Assembly (NCBI GenBank): GCA_902727905.1
Contig: CACVAR010000002.1
Location: forward strand, 1 to 11,068
Length of the DNA stretch: 11,068 bases
Direction: 5' to 3'
Origin: an uncultured Sulfurovum sp.
GTDB lineage: Bacteria > Campylobacterota > Campylobacteria > Campylobacterales > Sulfurovaceae
Each line of letters starts with the position of its first letter. Position 1 is the first letter of the stretch. Below, one piece after another: positions 1 through 5,388 of the stretch. The notes under the pieces are model-generated. The model had not been told where the DNA came from. It saw only the letters and a list, made by a program, of their open reading frames with translations, and made no database searches. The position numbers and the translations under genes were made by a program.

Positions 1-48
1 TTGCTCACCCTTTATTTGTTTTACTTAGTAATTAAGAAAAGATTATAA
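1..48 (+). CDS. C-terminal end of a probable membrane protein (partial)
   Basis: Frame 1 is open from the window edge to a TAA at 46-48 and gives 15 residues, LLTLYLFYLVIKKRL. This is a hydrophobic stretch followed by a basic KKRL tail, as at the cytoplasmic end of a final transmembrane helix. The stop codon lies inside the palindrome at 34-57, a common arrangement for a gene that ends in its terminator. Only 15 residues are visible, so the family cannot be named and chance openness is possible. Confidence 0.35.
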   Translation: MLTLYLFYLVIKKRL

Positions 49-57
49 TCTTTTCTT
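34..57. terminator. 24-bp perfect AT-rich palindrome, probable terminator
   Basis: Bases 34-57 are a perfect inverted repeat whose core reads AAAAGATTATAATCTTTT. As RNA it can form a 9-bp stem with a 6-nt loop, and the right arm is pyrimidine-rich (TCTTTTCTTCTGTTT follows the loop). It overlaps the stop codon of the upstream partial frame. A rho-independent terminator is the simplest reading. A dimeric regulator site is the alternative. Confidence 0.5.
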
Positions 58-131
58 CTGTTTAAATCAGTTAAGTGTTTAGTCCCAAAGACTTATATAT
101 TTGAATGATTATATCATAAAGAAGAAGATTT

Positions 132-209
132 ATGAATAAGTTCAATAGCATCATGAAGTATGCTAAAAATAGCCATGAGTTTGGACTTATAGTGGAAAAG
201 CTATTTTAA
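132..209 (+). CDS. Small 25-residue ORF, unrecognised
   Basis: The ATG at 132 is preceded by a purine-rich GAAGAAGA that could act as a weak ribosome binding site, and the frame ends with TAA at 207-209. The peptide begins MNKFNSIMKYAKNSHEFGL and ends IVEKLF, a credible amphipathic protein start with no low-complexity bias. The stop codon falls in the left arm of a hairpin whose right arm belongs to repeat copy 1. The ORF may therefore be the surviving start of a longer gene cut by the repeat or cassette event to its right. It is not recognised and may not be expressed. Confidence 0.25.
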   Translation: MNKFNSIMKYAKNSHEFGLIVEKLF

Positions 210-231
210 AAGTGATTGATTTCACTTTTAA
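206..231. terminator. Hairpin between convergent ORFs, made with repeat copy 1
   Basis: TTAAAAGTGA (206-215) and TCACTTTTAA (222-231) are perfect 10-bp arms around a 6-nt loop. The hairpin lies between the end of the 25-codon ORF on the plus strand and the end of the 233-residue gene on the minus strand, so it could terminate both. The right arm is part of the 31-bp repeat, while the left arm is outside it. The stem has few GC pairs and the U-tracts are imperfect, so efficiency is uncertain. Confidence 0.4.
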
Positions 232-249
232 GTAATATATCATTTTTCT
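219..249 (-). repeat. 31-bp dispersed repeat, copy 1
   Basis: This copy is identical over all 31 bases to copy 2 at 956-986, with both in the same orientation. Read on the minus strand it contains TGATATATTACTTAAAAGTG. It includes the TGA stop codon of the minus-strand 233-residue gene. It is the only one of four copies not placed upstream of a gene start. Confidence 0.85.
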
Positions 250-941
250 TTTATATAAATTGAACCACAAAACCTATCAAAGGTTTGAATTATTCTGCTC
301 ATACGGTCGTTGGAGCGTAGTTCAGAGTAGGGACGGTTGTCTTCATACCAGAGTAGGTTCGGAACATCTTGCCGTAAATGCGTATCTGCTGCTTTGTTTT
401 TCCCTTTTTGTTCCATAACATAGTAAAGAGCAGGGTAGTAAGTGTACTCTTCAAAGGTAGAAATGACCACGTCATAGTTTTCATAGTTTTCTAACACTTT
501 GTCTATGTTGTGTTTTGCCAGTTCTATCTCTTTTTCAAGATCTTTACGTAATATTATGGCTTGACTATCGGTAATGGCATTTTCTTCATCTTTTATCTCT
601 TTCTCTAACTCCACACGTGACTTGTTTTTCCATATCTCATACTCAGCTGGTAAAGCTTTTTGTACTTTATAAGGGTCAAATATCTCTTTTTTCTTATGTT
701 TCATGGAAAGCGTGTATTTAAAAGCAGGGTAGTCAGGATTAATAATCTTCGCATAATCATAAAAATGGTTCTTTTTTTCCACACCATTCTCAATGTTATC
801 AGCACGTACAGAGAGTTCTAAGGCTAAAACTTGTTCTAACTCACTATGTGACAGTAAACAAAGCGTTATGCCTTTATATTCAATGGCTCTGGCTGTTTCA
901 AGCATGTTTGCTAATTGCTCTTGTACTTCTTTATATAACAT
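240..941 (-). CDS. Hypothetical protein, 233 residues, repeat-flanked
   Basis: The protein is not recognised. It is soluble-looking, with no signal peptide or membrane segment. Its centre (about residues 95-155) is rich in Lys and Glu and probably helical or coiled coil. The C-terminal third is aromatic (EEYTYYPALYYVM, then LLWYEDNRPYSELRSNDRM). The ATG at 941 has a good ribosome binding site, AAGGA nine bases upstream, so the start is well supported. Both ends touch the same 31-bp repeat: copy 2 lies 14 nt upstream of the start and copy 1 contains the stop codon. This gives the gene a cassette-like appearance. It is divergent from the tetR-type gene, with about 490 bp of AT-rich DNA between them. 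No function is proposed. Confidence 0.8.
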   Translation of the reverse strand: MLYKEVQEQLANMLETARAIEYKGITLCLLSHSELEQVLALELSVRADNIENGVEKKNHFYDYAKIINPDYPAFKYTLSMKHKKKEIFDPYKVQKALPAEYEIWKNKSRVELEKEIKDEENAITDSQAIILRKDLEKEIELAKHNIDKVLENYENYDVVISTFEEYTYYPALYYVMEQKGKNKAADTHLRQDVPNLLWYEDNRPYSELRSNDRMSRIIQTFDRFCGSIYIKEK

Positions 942-955
942 ATTTCTGTTTCCTT

Positions 956-986
956 ATTTCACTTTTAAGTAATATATCATTTTTCT
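956..986 (-). repeat. 31-bp dispersed repeat, copy 2, upstream of the 233-residue gene
   Basis: It is an exact 31-base match to copy 1. On the minus strand it reads toward the gene at 941 and carries TGATATATT, which resembles an extended -10 box (TGn then TATATT), followed by the imperfect palindrome ACTTAAAAGT. The repeat ends 14 nt before the ATG, just ahead of the ribosome binding site, so a promoter inside it would give a leader of about 30 nt. Confidence 0.85.
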
Positions 987-1311
987 AATAAAATATAAGA
1001 CTGCCATTTTAAAATAAATCCAAGCAATTACCAAAAGGGCATTTCTTTTTATGTTTTTTTACTTTGAACGCATCTAAGTATCTAAAAATTTATATAAAGC
1101 AGAAGCCCTTAAAACGTTTTTACAGGTATTAAAGCTTAGAGAAAAGCTAAAAGAGGCTTATTTAGATTATTAAAATCAGCTCTAATATATAGCAAATTAA
1201 ATAAATAGAGATAATAGCTCAATAACTTATGGTTTTATATTTTGGTTAACATAATATAAATTCTATAAAAAATATAATAACTACTCTACTGCCATGTGTC
1301 GTATAAAATAA
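987..1311. other. AT-rich intergenic stretch with a possible gene remnant
   Basis: No intact gene of convincing length is visible between the repeat and the tetR control region. On the plus strand one frame from the ATG at 1051 reads MFFYFERI, meets a stop at 1075-1077, then continues open for 31 codons to a TAA at 1171-1173. The second part includes KAEALKTFLQVLKLREKLKE, a helical sequence more protein-like than its surroundings. This may be the decayed end of a lost gene. The rest is AT-rich with no clear structure. Confidence 0.25.
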
Positions 1312-1327
1312 AAGAACAAATGTTCTT
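1312..1327. promoter_or_regulatory. Distal TetR-type operator-like palindrome
   Basis: AAGAACA and TGTTCTT flank a central AA. The half-site GAACA/TGTTC is the same as in the two perfect palindromes downstream at 1356 and 1380. It lies 43 bp (centre to centre) before the first of them, so it could be a third, weaker site for the same regulator. Confidence 0.5.
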
Positions 1328-1346
1328 ATTAATCTTTTCTAAATTT

Positions 1347-1394
1347 ACCTTTATCTGAACATATGTTCACACCTTTATCTGAACATATGTTCAC
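1347..1394. promoter_or_regulatory. Two tandem 24-bp units, each with a perfect TetR-type operator
   Basis: Bases 1347-1370 and 1371-1394 are identical 24-bp units that abut directly. Each contains the perfect 14-bp palindrome TGAACATATGTTCA (1356-1369 and 1380-1393). The second palindrome ends one base before the TATAAT at 1395, so a bound dimer would block RNA polymerase. Short palindromes of this kind next to a tetR-type gene are typical autoregulatory operators. Binding by this particular protein is inferred from position. Confidence 0.8.
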
Positions 1395-1400
1395 TATAAT
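1395..1400 (+). promoter_or_regulatory. -10 box of the tetR-type gene
   Basis: A perfect TATAAT directly follows the second operator palindrome. A start site near 1407 would give a leader of about 27 nt before the ATG at 1434. No convincing -35 hexamer is visible because the region is occupied by the operator repeat. Confidence 0.65.
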
Positions 1401-1433
1401 ATTAAAATTAAAGGCTAGGTAAAGGAGTTAATG

Positions 1434-2066
1434 ATGTCAGTACCTGTTAAAACAAAAAAAGAACTCATTTTAGAGGTTTCTCTACGACTTTTTTCAGAAA
1501 AAGGCTATAAACCTACTTCAGTACGTGATATTGCTAAAGAAGTTGGTATTACACAAAGTGGTCTATATAACCATTTTAAAGGGAAAGATGCTATCTTAGA
1601 AGCCTTAATAGCTGATTTAATGTCTTCTGCTGTTGTTAAAATCTTTGATAACAAAAGTATAGATGAGTTGGCAAAAAAAGGAAAGTCTGTTCTTTTTTCC
1701 ATTGCCACTACTTTTAAACTTATCTCTTTTGACAAGAAAAATGAAGCCCTATTTAAACTGCTTATGCAAGAACTCTACAAAAACTCTGCTATCCGTGACA
1801 TTTATAACGAGCACTTTTACCAGGCAAACGTTAAAAAGCTTTCATCTATCTTTTTTATTATGATGCAAGATGAAACCATAAAGCATGGTGATCCACTCTT
1901 TTTAGCCCATGAGTTCTTTTCTCCCCTCTTCTTTTACCAGATGCAAGTAAATTTACTAAAAATAGATAATAAGTCTAACTCTTCAATGGTGACTCTGTTT
2001 GAAAAACATGTAGATAATTTTTGGGAAAATAACAAAGTAGTGAAAGAAAATGCACTTTTTGAGTAG
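1434..2066 (+). CDS. TetR/AcrR-family transcriptional regulator
   Basis: A 210-residue repressor-type protein of normal TetR length. The N-terminal DNA-binding domain is clear: KKELILEVSLRLFSEKGY (about residues 8-25), then TSVRDIAKEVGITQSGLYNHF with the helix-turn-helix and the usual YxHF end, then KGKDAILEALI. The C-terminal two thirds should bind a ligand and dimerise, but the subfamily is not recognisable. Two adjacent ATGs occur at 1431 and 1434. The second is preferred because the AAAGGAG at 1421-1427 is then six bases away rather than three. Tandem palindromes overlap its own promoter, so it probably represses itself. No efflux pump or enzyme gene lies beside it, so its other targets are elsewhere or have been lost. 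Its divergent neighbour is the unrecognised 233-residue gene. Confidence 0.92.
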   Translation: MSVPVKTKKELILEVSLRLFSEKGYKPTSVRDIAKEVGITQSGLYNHFKGKDAILEALIADLMSSAVVKIFDNKSIDELAKKGKSVLFSIATTFKLISFDKKNEALFKLLMQELYKNSAIRDIYNEHFYQANVKKLSSIFFIMMQDETIKHGDPLFLAHEFFSPLFFYQMQVNLLKIDNKSNSSMVTLFEKHVDNFWENNKVVKENALFE

Positions 2067-2102
2067 TGGCTTGGGTTATTATTGAGTTTGGAGTTAAAAT
2101 TT

Positions 2103-2133
2103 AAAAATATGATATATTACTTAAAAGTGAAAT
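2103..2133 (+). repeat. 31-bp dispersed repeat, copy 3, upstream of the DUF234 gene
   Basis: It matches copies 1 and 2 at 29 of 31 positions, in the opposite orientation, with 25 consecutive identical bases at 2109-2133. It reads toward the gene at 2214 and ends 80 nt before its ATG. It also forms the left arm of a larger inverted repeat: ATATGATATA at 2107-2116 pairs with TATATCATAT at 2144-2153. Confidence 0.85.
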
Positions 2134-2174
2134 ACATAAAAAGTATATCATATCAAGCTTCATTCAAATTCAGC

Positions 2175-2180
2175 TATAAT
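2175..2180 (+). promoter_or_regulatory. -10 box upstream of the DUF234 gene
   Basis: TATAAT at 2175-2180 would start a transcript near 2187 with a leader of about 27 nt. A weak AAGG ribosome binding site at 2200-2203 lies ten bases before the ATG at 2214. This promoter is separate from the possible one inside repeat copy 3. Confidence 0.55.
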
Positions 2181-2213
2181 TCTATAAATTAATCACTCCA
2201 AGGCTCTTTACTT

Positions 2214-3137
2214 ATGTCTAAAAACCCTACCATACTCCAGCAATTTCGCTCTTTTTGTTACCAAAATAATGCTACAAATCTTGAACAAGCATTGGAATAC
2301 TTTGCTGTTTTTGGTGGTATGGGTTGGCGTGTTGACTTTTCTAAGTCTTTAAATGAACTCATAGCCCATAAAGTTTTAGATAACTACCGTTACATTCATG
2401 GTGACATTACAAAGATTACGCAGAGTAAAGAGATTCATCATAAGATTTTAACAGCCCTCGCTGTAGGAGACCGACGTGAACACTCTGCCTTTAAAAAAGC
2501 CCAAGTAGACCGAAAACATGGTGAAGAATCCATAGACTTTCTCATTGCTGAAGGACTTTTGCAAACCGATAAATCGGTTGAAAAACCTTTAAAAGACCAT
2601 GAGAAAGTATCAGCTAAACTGCTTTTCGCTCAACCTTTTATGCGTTTTTGGTTTTCAATTATCTCTCCTAACTACAAAGGCATTAAAGCTGGTGAATACG
2701 ATGAGTTTTATGACCGTTGGCGTGAAATGAAGTTGGAATTTACCAACCATATCTACCAACAGCTTTTTTTAGAACTTGTCAAAAAAACACACAATGAAAA
2801 CTCTAGTGACAAAATAATGCGTATAGGTTCTTATTGGGATACCCAAGTAGAGATAGACCTTTTAGCCAAAACAAAGTCTGGGAAAATGATTGCTGGTACT
2901 TGTAAATTTTCAAAAGCTAAAGCTAAAAAAAGTGAACTGACCAAACTAAAAGAGTCATGCCAAAAAGCGAAACTAGATGTAAATGCTTATGCTCTCTTCT
3001 CAAAAAACAAATTTACCACAGAACTCAAAAAAGAAAAAAGTGAAACGCTGGAACTTTTTTCTCTAAAAAGCTTAGGAAGTTTACTGGTTGATTTGAATGA
3101 AAAAGATATGCTTGTTAATACCAATAAGAAGTACTAA
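2214..3137 (+). CDS. Stand-alone DUF234-type protein (degenerate PD-(D/E)XK fold)
   Basis: A 307-residue protein resembling the C-terminal half of the archaeal/bacterial ATPase family that carries DUF234 (PF03008). Residues about 75-118 look like a winged helix (HHKILTALAVG ... EESIDFLIAEGLL). The family block FAQPFMRFWFSIISPNYKGI follows at about 138-157. The nuclease-like core is VEIDLLAK (212-219) followed by AGTCKFSK (227-234). There is no N-terminal Walker A ATPase, so this is the C-terminal module alone. In many family members the last strand carries an E-x-K; here it reads T229-C-K231, so catalysis is doubtful. Its stop codon overlaps the next ATG by one base (TAATG), which implies translational coupling with the helicase gene. 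Family assignment is from memory of the motif. Confidence 0.75.
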   Translation: MSKNPTILQQFRSFCYQNNATNLEQALEYFAVFGGMGWRVDFSKSLNELIAHKVLDNYRYIHGDITKITQSKEIHHKILTALAVGDRREHSAFKKAQVDRKHGEESIDFLIAEGLLQTDKSVEKPLKDHEKVSAKLLFAQPFMRFWFSIISPNYKGIKAGEYDEFYDRWREMKLEFTNHIYQQLFLELVKKTHNENSSDKIMRIGSYWDTQVEIDLLAKTKSGKMIAGTCKFSKAKAKKSELTKLKESCQKAKLDVNAYALFSKNKFTTELKKEKSETLELFSLKSLGSLLVDLNEKDMLVNTNKKY

Positions 3138-4214
3138 TGAGCTTTTCTAAACTCTCTACAACTCTACAAAAAGAACTTCAAAAAAACAACTACCTCAAAC
3201 CCACACCCATACAAGAAAAAGTCATACCTTTAGTGTTAGAAGGTTATGACATCATGGCACAGGCTCAAACAGGAACAGGAAAGTCGGCTGCTTTTGTTTT
3301 GCCACTACTCGAACTCTTAGCACAAAACCCCTATGAGGGAAAACGTAAAATCAAAGTTTTGGTACTAGCCCCTACGCGTGAACTTACTTTACAAATTAGT
3401 GAAACTTTTTCACTTTTTTCTAAAGCACTTACCCCTAAGCCAAAAATAGTTTCTGTCATTGGTGGCGAAGGCATTGGCGACCAGATTTACAGCATTCAAA
3501 AAGGTTGTGATGTTATTGTCGCAACTTCTGGACGTTTTTTAGATGTGCTTTCTAAGAATCAAATGTCGCTAAAACATTTAGAGTACCTAGTATTGGATGA
3601 AGCAGACAAAATGCTAAATCTTGGATTCTCTGAAGAGCTAGATGAAATTTTAAAAGCCATTCCTTCAAAACGTCAAAACCTATTGTTTTCAGCTACTTAT
3701 CCTCAAAAGATTTTAGATATTGCTGCTAAAGTAACGACTCAAGCTACTAGAGTAACCATAGAAGATGAAAAGCCAACTGTTCAGAACATTGAACAAAGAG
3801 TTATAGAAGTTAATGCTGAAAATCGAGGTCCAGTACTACGCTACCTACTTAAAAAAGAAAAATGGAAGAGTGTATTGGTTTTTATGGCAAACAAAAGAGC
3901 TACAGACAACATAGCTGAGAAATTTAGAAAACGTGGGTACTTGGCTGAGTCATTTCATGGCGACCTTAGCCAAGAAGATCGTAACTATACCATCAAAGAG
4001 TTCAAGTCTAACAAGATTCAGATTTTGTTTACCACAGACATTTTTTAAACTCATAGAAAAACGTAGTCAAATCAAGCTGGAACGTGAAAGTGTTAAAGGT
4101 TATGAACTAAAAGGTGAAGCACCTAAAAAAGTCAAAGGAGCAGCTCCTGTTAAAGGTAAGAAGAAGAGTAAGAAAGATAAGCTTCGGGAATTGGCTGCGA
4201 AAAATAATAAATAA
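3137..4214 (+). pseudogene. DEAD-box RNA helicase, internally deleted and frameshifted
   Basis: The intact reading frame (3137-4048, 303 residues) has the helicase core: Q motif PTPIQ (22-26), AQTGTGKS (43-50), PTREL (79-83), DEAD (154-157), SAT (185-187), and in the second RecA domain VFMANKR and ILFTTDI (about 248-302). It then stops at TAA 4046-4048. Directly after, in the +1 frame, FKLIEKR opens a 56-residue basic tail ending at 4214, typical of the end of such helicases. The segment that normally joins them is absent: the rest of motif V, the whole of motif VI (HRIGRTGR type) and roughly 50-60 residues. The junction is a run of six T at 4041-4046. Motif Ib is TSGR where TPGR is usual. 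Without motif VI the product is unlikely to be an active helicase. A full-length relative would be about 410-430 residues. Confidence 0.85.
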
Positions 4215-4230
4215 TCCCGTATTAAAAGCT

Positions 4231-4247
4231 GTTCGATAAAATCGAAC
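4231..4247. repeat. Perfect 7-bp hairpin after the helicase pseudogene
   Basis: GTTCGAT and ATCGAAC flank an AAA loop. The hairpin lies 16 nt after the stop codon at 4214 and is GC-richer than its surroundings. No T-run follows on the plus strand, so it is a poor intrinsic terminator. It could instead be a REP-like element or an mRNA 3'-end stabiliser. Confidence 0.45.
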
Positions 4248-4264
4248 CTACGAGTCCCAAATTT

Positions 4265-4295
4265 ATAAAAATGGTATATTACTTAAAAGTGAAAT
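4265..4295 (+). repeat. 31-bp dispersed repeat, copy 4, upstream of the thioredoxin gene
   Basis: It matches copies 1 and 2 at 29 of 31 positions in reverse orientation. It has TGGTATATT in place of TGATATATT, still an extended -10-like motif. It reads toward the gene at 4342 and ends 46 nt before the ATG. Together with copy 3 it brackets the DUF234/helicase pair as direct repeats. Confidence 0.85.
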
Positions 4296-4304
4296 TACTA
4301 TATA

Positions 4305-4335
4305 AAACTTTACTTATAAAAAAGTTTGCTACAAT
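4305..4335 (+). promoter_or_regulatory. Extended -10 promoter with adjoining inverted repeat, likely leaderless start
   Basis: TGCTACAAT at 4327-4335 is an extended -10 box. Its expected start point, six to eight bases downstream, coincides with the ATG at 4342. No ribosome binding site precedes that ATG, which fits a leaderless mRNA. Immediately upstream, AAACTTT (4305-4311) and AAAGTTT (4321-4327) form a 7-bp inverted repeat with a 9-nt spacer across the -35 region. It is a candidate operator. Confidence 0.55.
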
Positions 4336-4341
4336 ACCTTC

Positions 4342-4695
4342 ATGGAACTTACAGATAATAATTACAAAGAAATCATTAAAAATAACGACAAACCAGTCTT
4401 TATAGACTTTTACTCACCAACATGTGGACCTTGCCAAATACTCACCAAACTCATAGACGAAAAACTAGAAAAATATGGTGAAGAAAATGGTGTGCTTGTT
4501 GTAAAATGTAATGTAGCAAGAAACCCAAAACTAGCAGATGCTTTTCAGGTACGTTCTGTACCTTTTACCCTTGCTGTTATGCCAGATGAAAAACTTCAAC
4601 ATGCTAACATGGGTTTAAAAAATGAGACTTATTATTTTGAACTTATAGATAATCTTGCAGGAAAAGGTTCATTTTTTAGTCGGCTATTTACTTAG
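4342..4695 (+). CDS. Thioredoxin-like protein with TCGPC active site
   Basis: A 117-residue thioredoxin-fold protein without a signal peptide, so a cytoplasmic disulfide reductase or related factor. Visible landmarks are the buried aspartate region FIDFYSP (D22), the redox pair C28-G-P-C31, and the cis-proline loop VRSVPFT (P74). The residue before the first cysteine is threonine instead of the usual tryptophan, and there is an extra cysteine at 56. Both hint at a divergent thioredoxin with its own partner instead of the main housekeeping one. The ATG is the only sensible start. It lies where an extended -10 promoter would begin transcription and lacks a Shine-Dalgarno sequence. It converges with the cupin gene, the two overlapping by 8 nt at their ends, with no obvious terminator between them. 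Confidence 0.88.
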   Translation: MELTDNNYKEIIKNNDKPVFIDFYSPTCGPCQILTKLIDEKLEKYGEENGVLVVKCNVARNPKLADAFQVRSVPFTLAVMPDEKLQHANMGLKNETYYFELIDNLAGKGSFFSRLFT

Positions 4696-5104
4696 CTAAT
4701 CTTTTGTCTTTTCCTTTATAAGGAGGAGAAAAGGTGGCAAAAACTACAGATGCTTTAGGATCAATATTTTCAGCCCAGTGATACGTACCTTTAGCAATGC
4801 TAACTACATCGCCAGCTTTTAAAAGAACTTGATGATCTTTAAAATGTATAATTGATTTTCCAGAAACAACAGTAACAGTTAAGTCATGATGGTCATGAAA
4901 GTGTGGTTTCTCTGCACCCTTCACTCTTAATAAATGTGAACTAGAATACTCTGAGCGTGCTAAATGTCTTACAGCAATATTCTTTTGTTTCTCTTCAGCT
5001 GTCCAAAGAACGTTCTGATAATTTTTATCTTTAAAAACTATTTTGGGACTCTCAGTACAACCTACTAATAGTAAAGAAGCTAATAAAACGAATTGATATT
5101 TCAT
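4688..5104 (-). CDS. Cupin-domain lipoprotein
   Basis: A 138-residue envelope protein. The start at 5104 gives a clear lipoprotein signal, MKYQFVLLASLLLVGC, with the lipobox LVGC and lipidated C16. An in-frame ATG at 5140 would add 12 residues in front of the signal and overlap the preceding gene, so it is rejected. The mature part is a single cupin barrel. Motif 1 is PHFHDHHD (67-74), with H68 and H70 as likely metal ligands and aspartate near the usual glutamate position. Motif 2 is GDVVSIAKGTYHWAEN (98-113), with H109 as the third ligand. It is probably a metal-binding protein, but no substrate can be named. It lies 13 nt after the DUF1059 gene and is the last gene of the cluster. Its ribosome binding site is weak, so coupling is likely. 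Confidence 0.82.
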   Translation of the reverse strand: MKYQFVLLASLLLVGCTESPKIVFKDKNYQNVLWTAEEKQKNIAVRHLARSEYSSSHLLRVKGAEKPHFHDHHDLTVTVVSGKSIIHFKDHQVLLKAGDVVSIAKGTYHWAENIDPKASVVFATFSPPYKGKDKRLAK

Positions 5105-5117
5105 AATATGAAAATTC

Positions 5118-5354
5118 TTAATCTTCAGGTAAAGCGTCAAACTCTGCTTTTTTCATGGCAAACCACTCATTCATCATCATTGGGTTTTGCATAATCTCTT
5201 TCATATTTTGAATGGCTTTCATATGTGCTTCATCATTCTCTTGCATCATCTCGATACCATGTTGCATACTTAGTTCAGACATTTGTCCAAAAGTTTCAGC
5301 TTGTAATTTTATGTCACAAGCTCCTCCAAGTTGTTTGCATGTCATTGTTTTCAT
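5118..5354 (-). CDS. DUF1059 family protein, Met-rich
   Basis: A 78-residue protein matching the DUF1059 (PF06348) pattern as remembered: MKTMTCKQLGGACD at the start, then HGIEMM, DEAHMKAI and a WF...K..FDALPED end. Family function is unknown. It has 13 methionines in 78 residues plus C6, C13, H32 and H44, a composition that could suit metal binding; that is inference only. There is no signal peptide, so it is probably cytoplasmic. The start at 5354 is supported by AAAGG about six bases upstream. It lies 34 nt after the PqiA-like gene and 13 nt before the cupin lipoprotein gene on the same strand, consistent with co-transcription. The 34-nt gap contains TATAGATATAAA, which could be a secondary promoter. 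Confidence 0.8.
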   Translation of the reverse strand: MKTMTCKQLGGACDIKLQAETFGQMSELSMQHGIEMMQENDEAHMKAIQNMKEIMQNPMMMNEWFAMKKAEFDALPED

Positions 5355-5388
5355 TATTTACCTTTATTCTTATGTTTATATCTATACT

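Noticed and set aside
1347..1394. CRISPR-like direct repeats
   Set aside because: The two 24-bp units abut with no spacer, each holds an operator-type palindrome, and they overlap a promoter. The 31-bp repeats are too far apart and differ in orientation.
1505..1735. Minus-strand open frame inside the tetR-type gene
   Set aside because: It is a shadow of the clear TetR helix-turn-helix coding region.
4040..4048. Programmed +1 frameshift at TTT TAA with a T-run, joining the helicase to its tail
   Set aside because: Slippage on TTTT before a stop is conceivable, but the joined product would still lack motif VI and about 50-60 residues, so a disabling deletion explains the site better.
5105..5140. 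Upstream ATG at 5140 as the cupin lipoprotein start
   Set aside because: It would put 12 residues ahead of a textbook lipoprotein signal and overlap the end of the DUF1059 gene. The ATG at 5104 fits the signal peptide.
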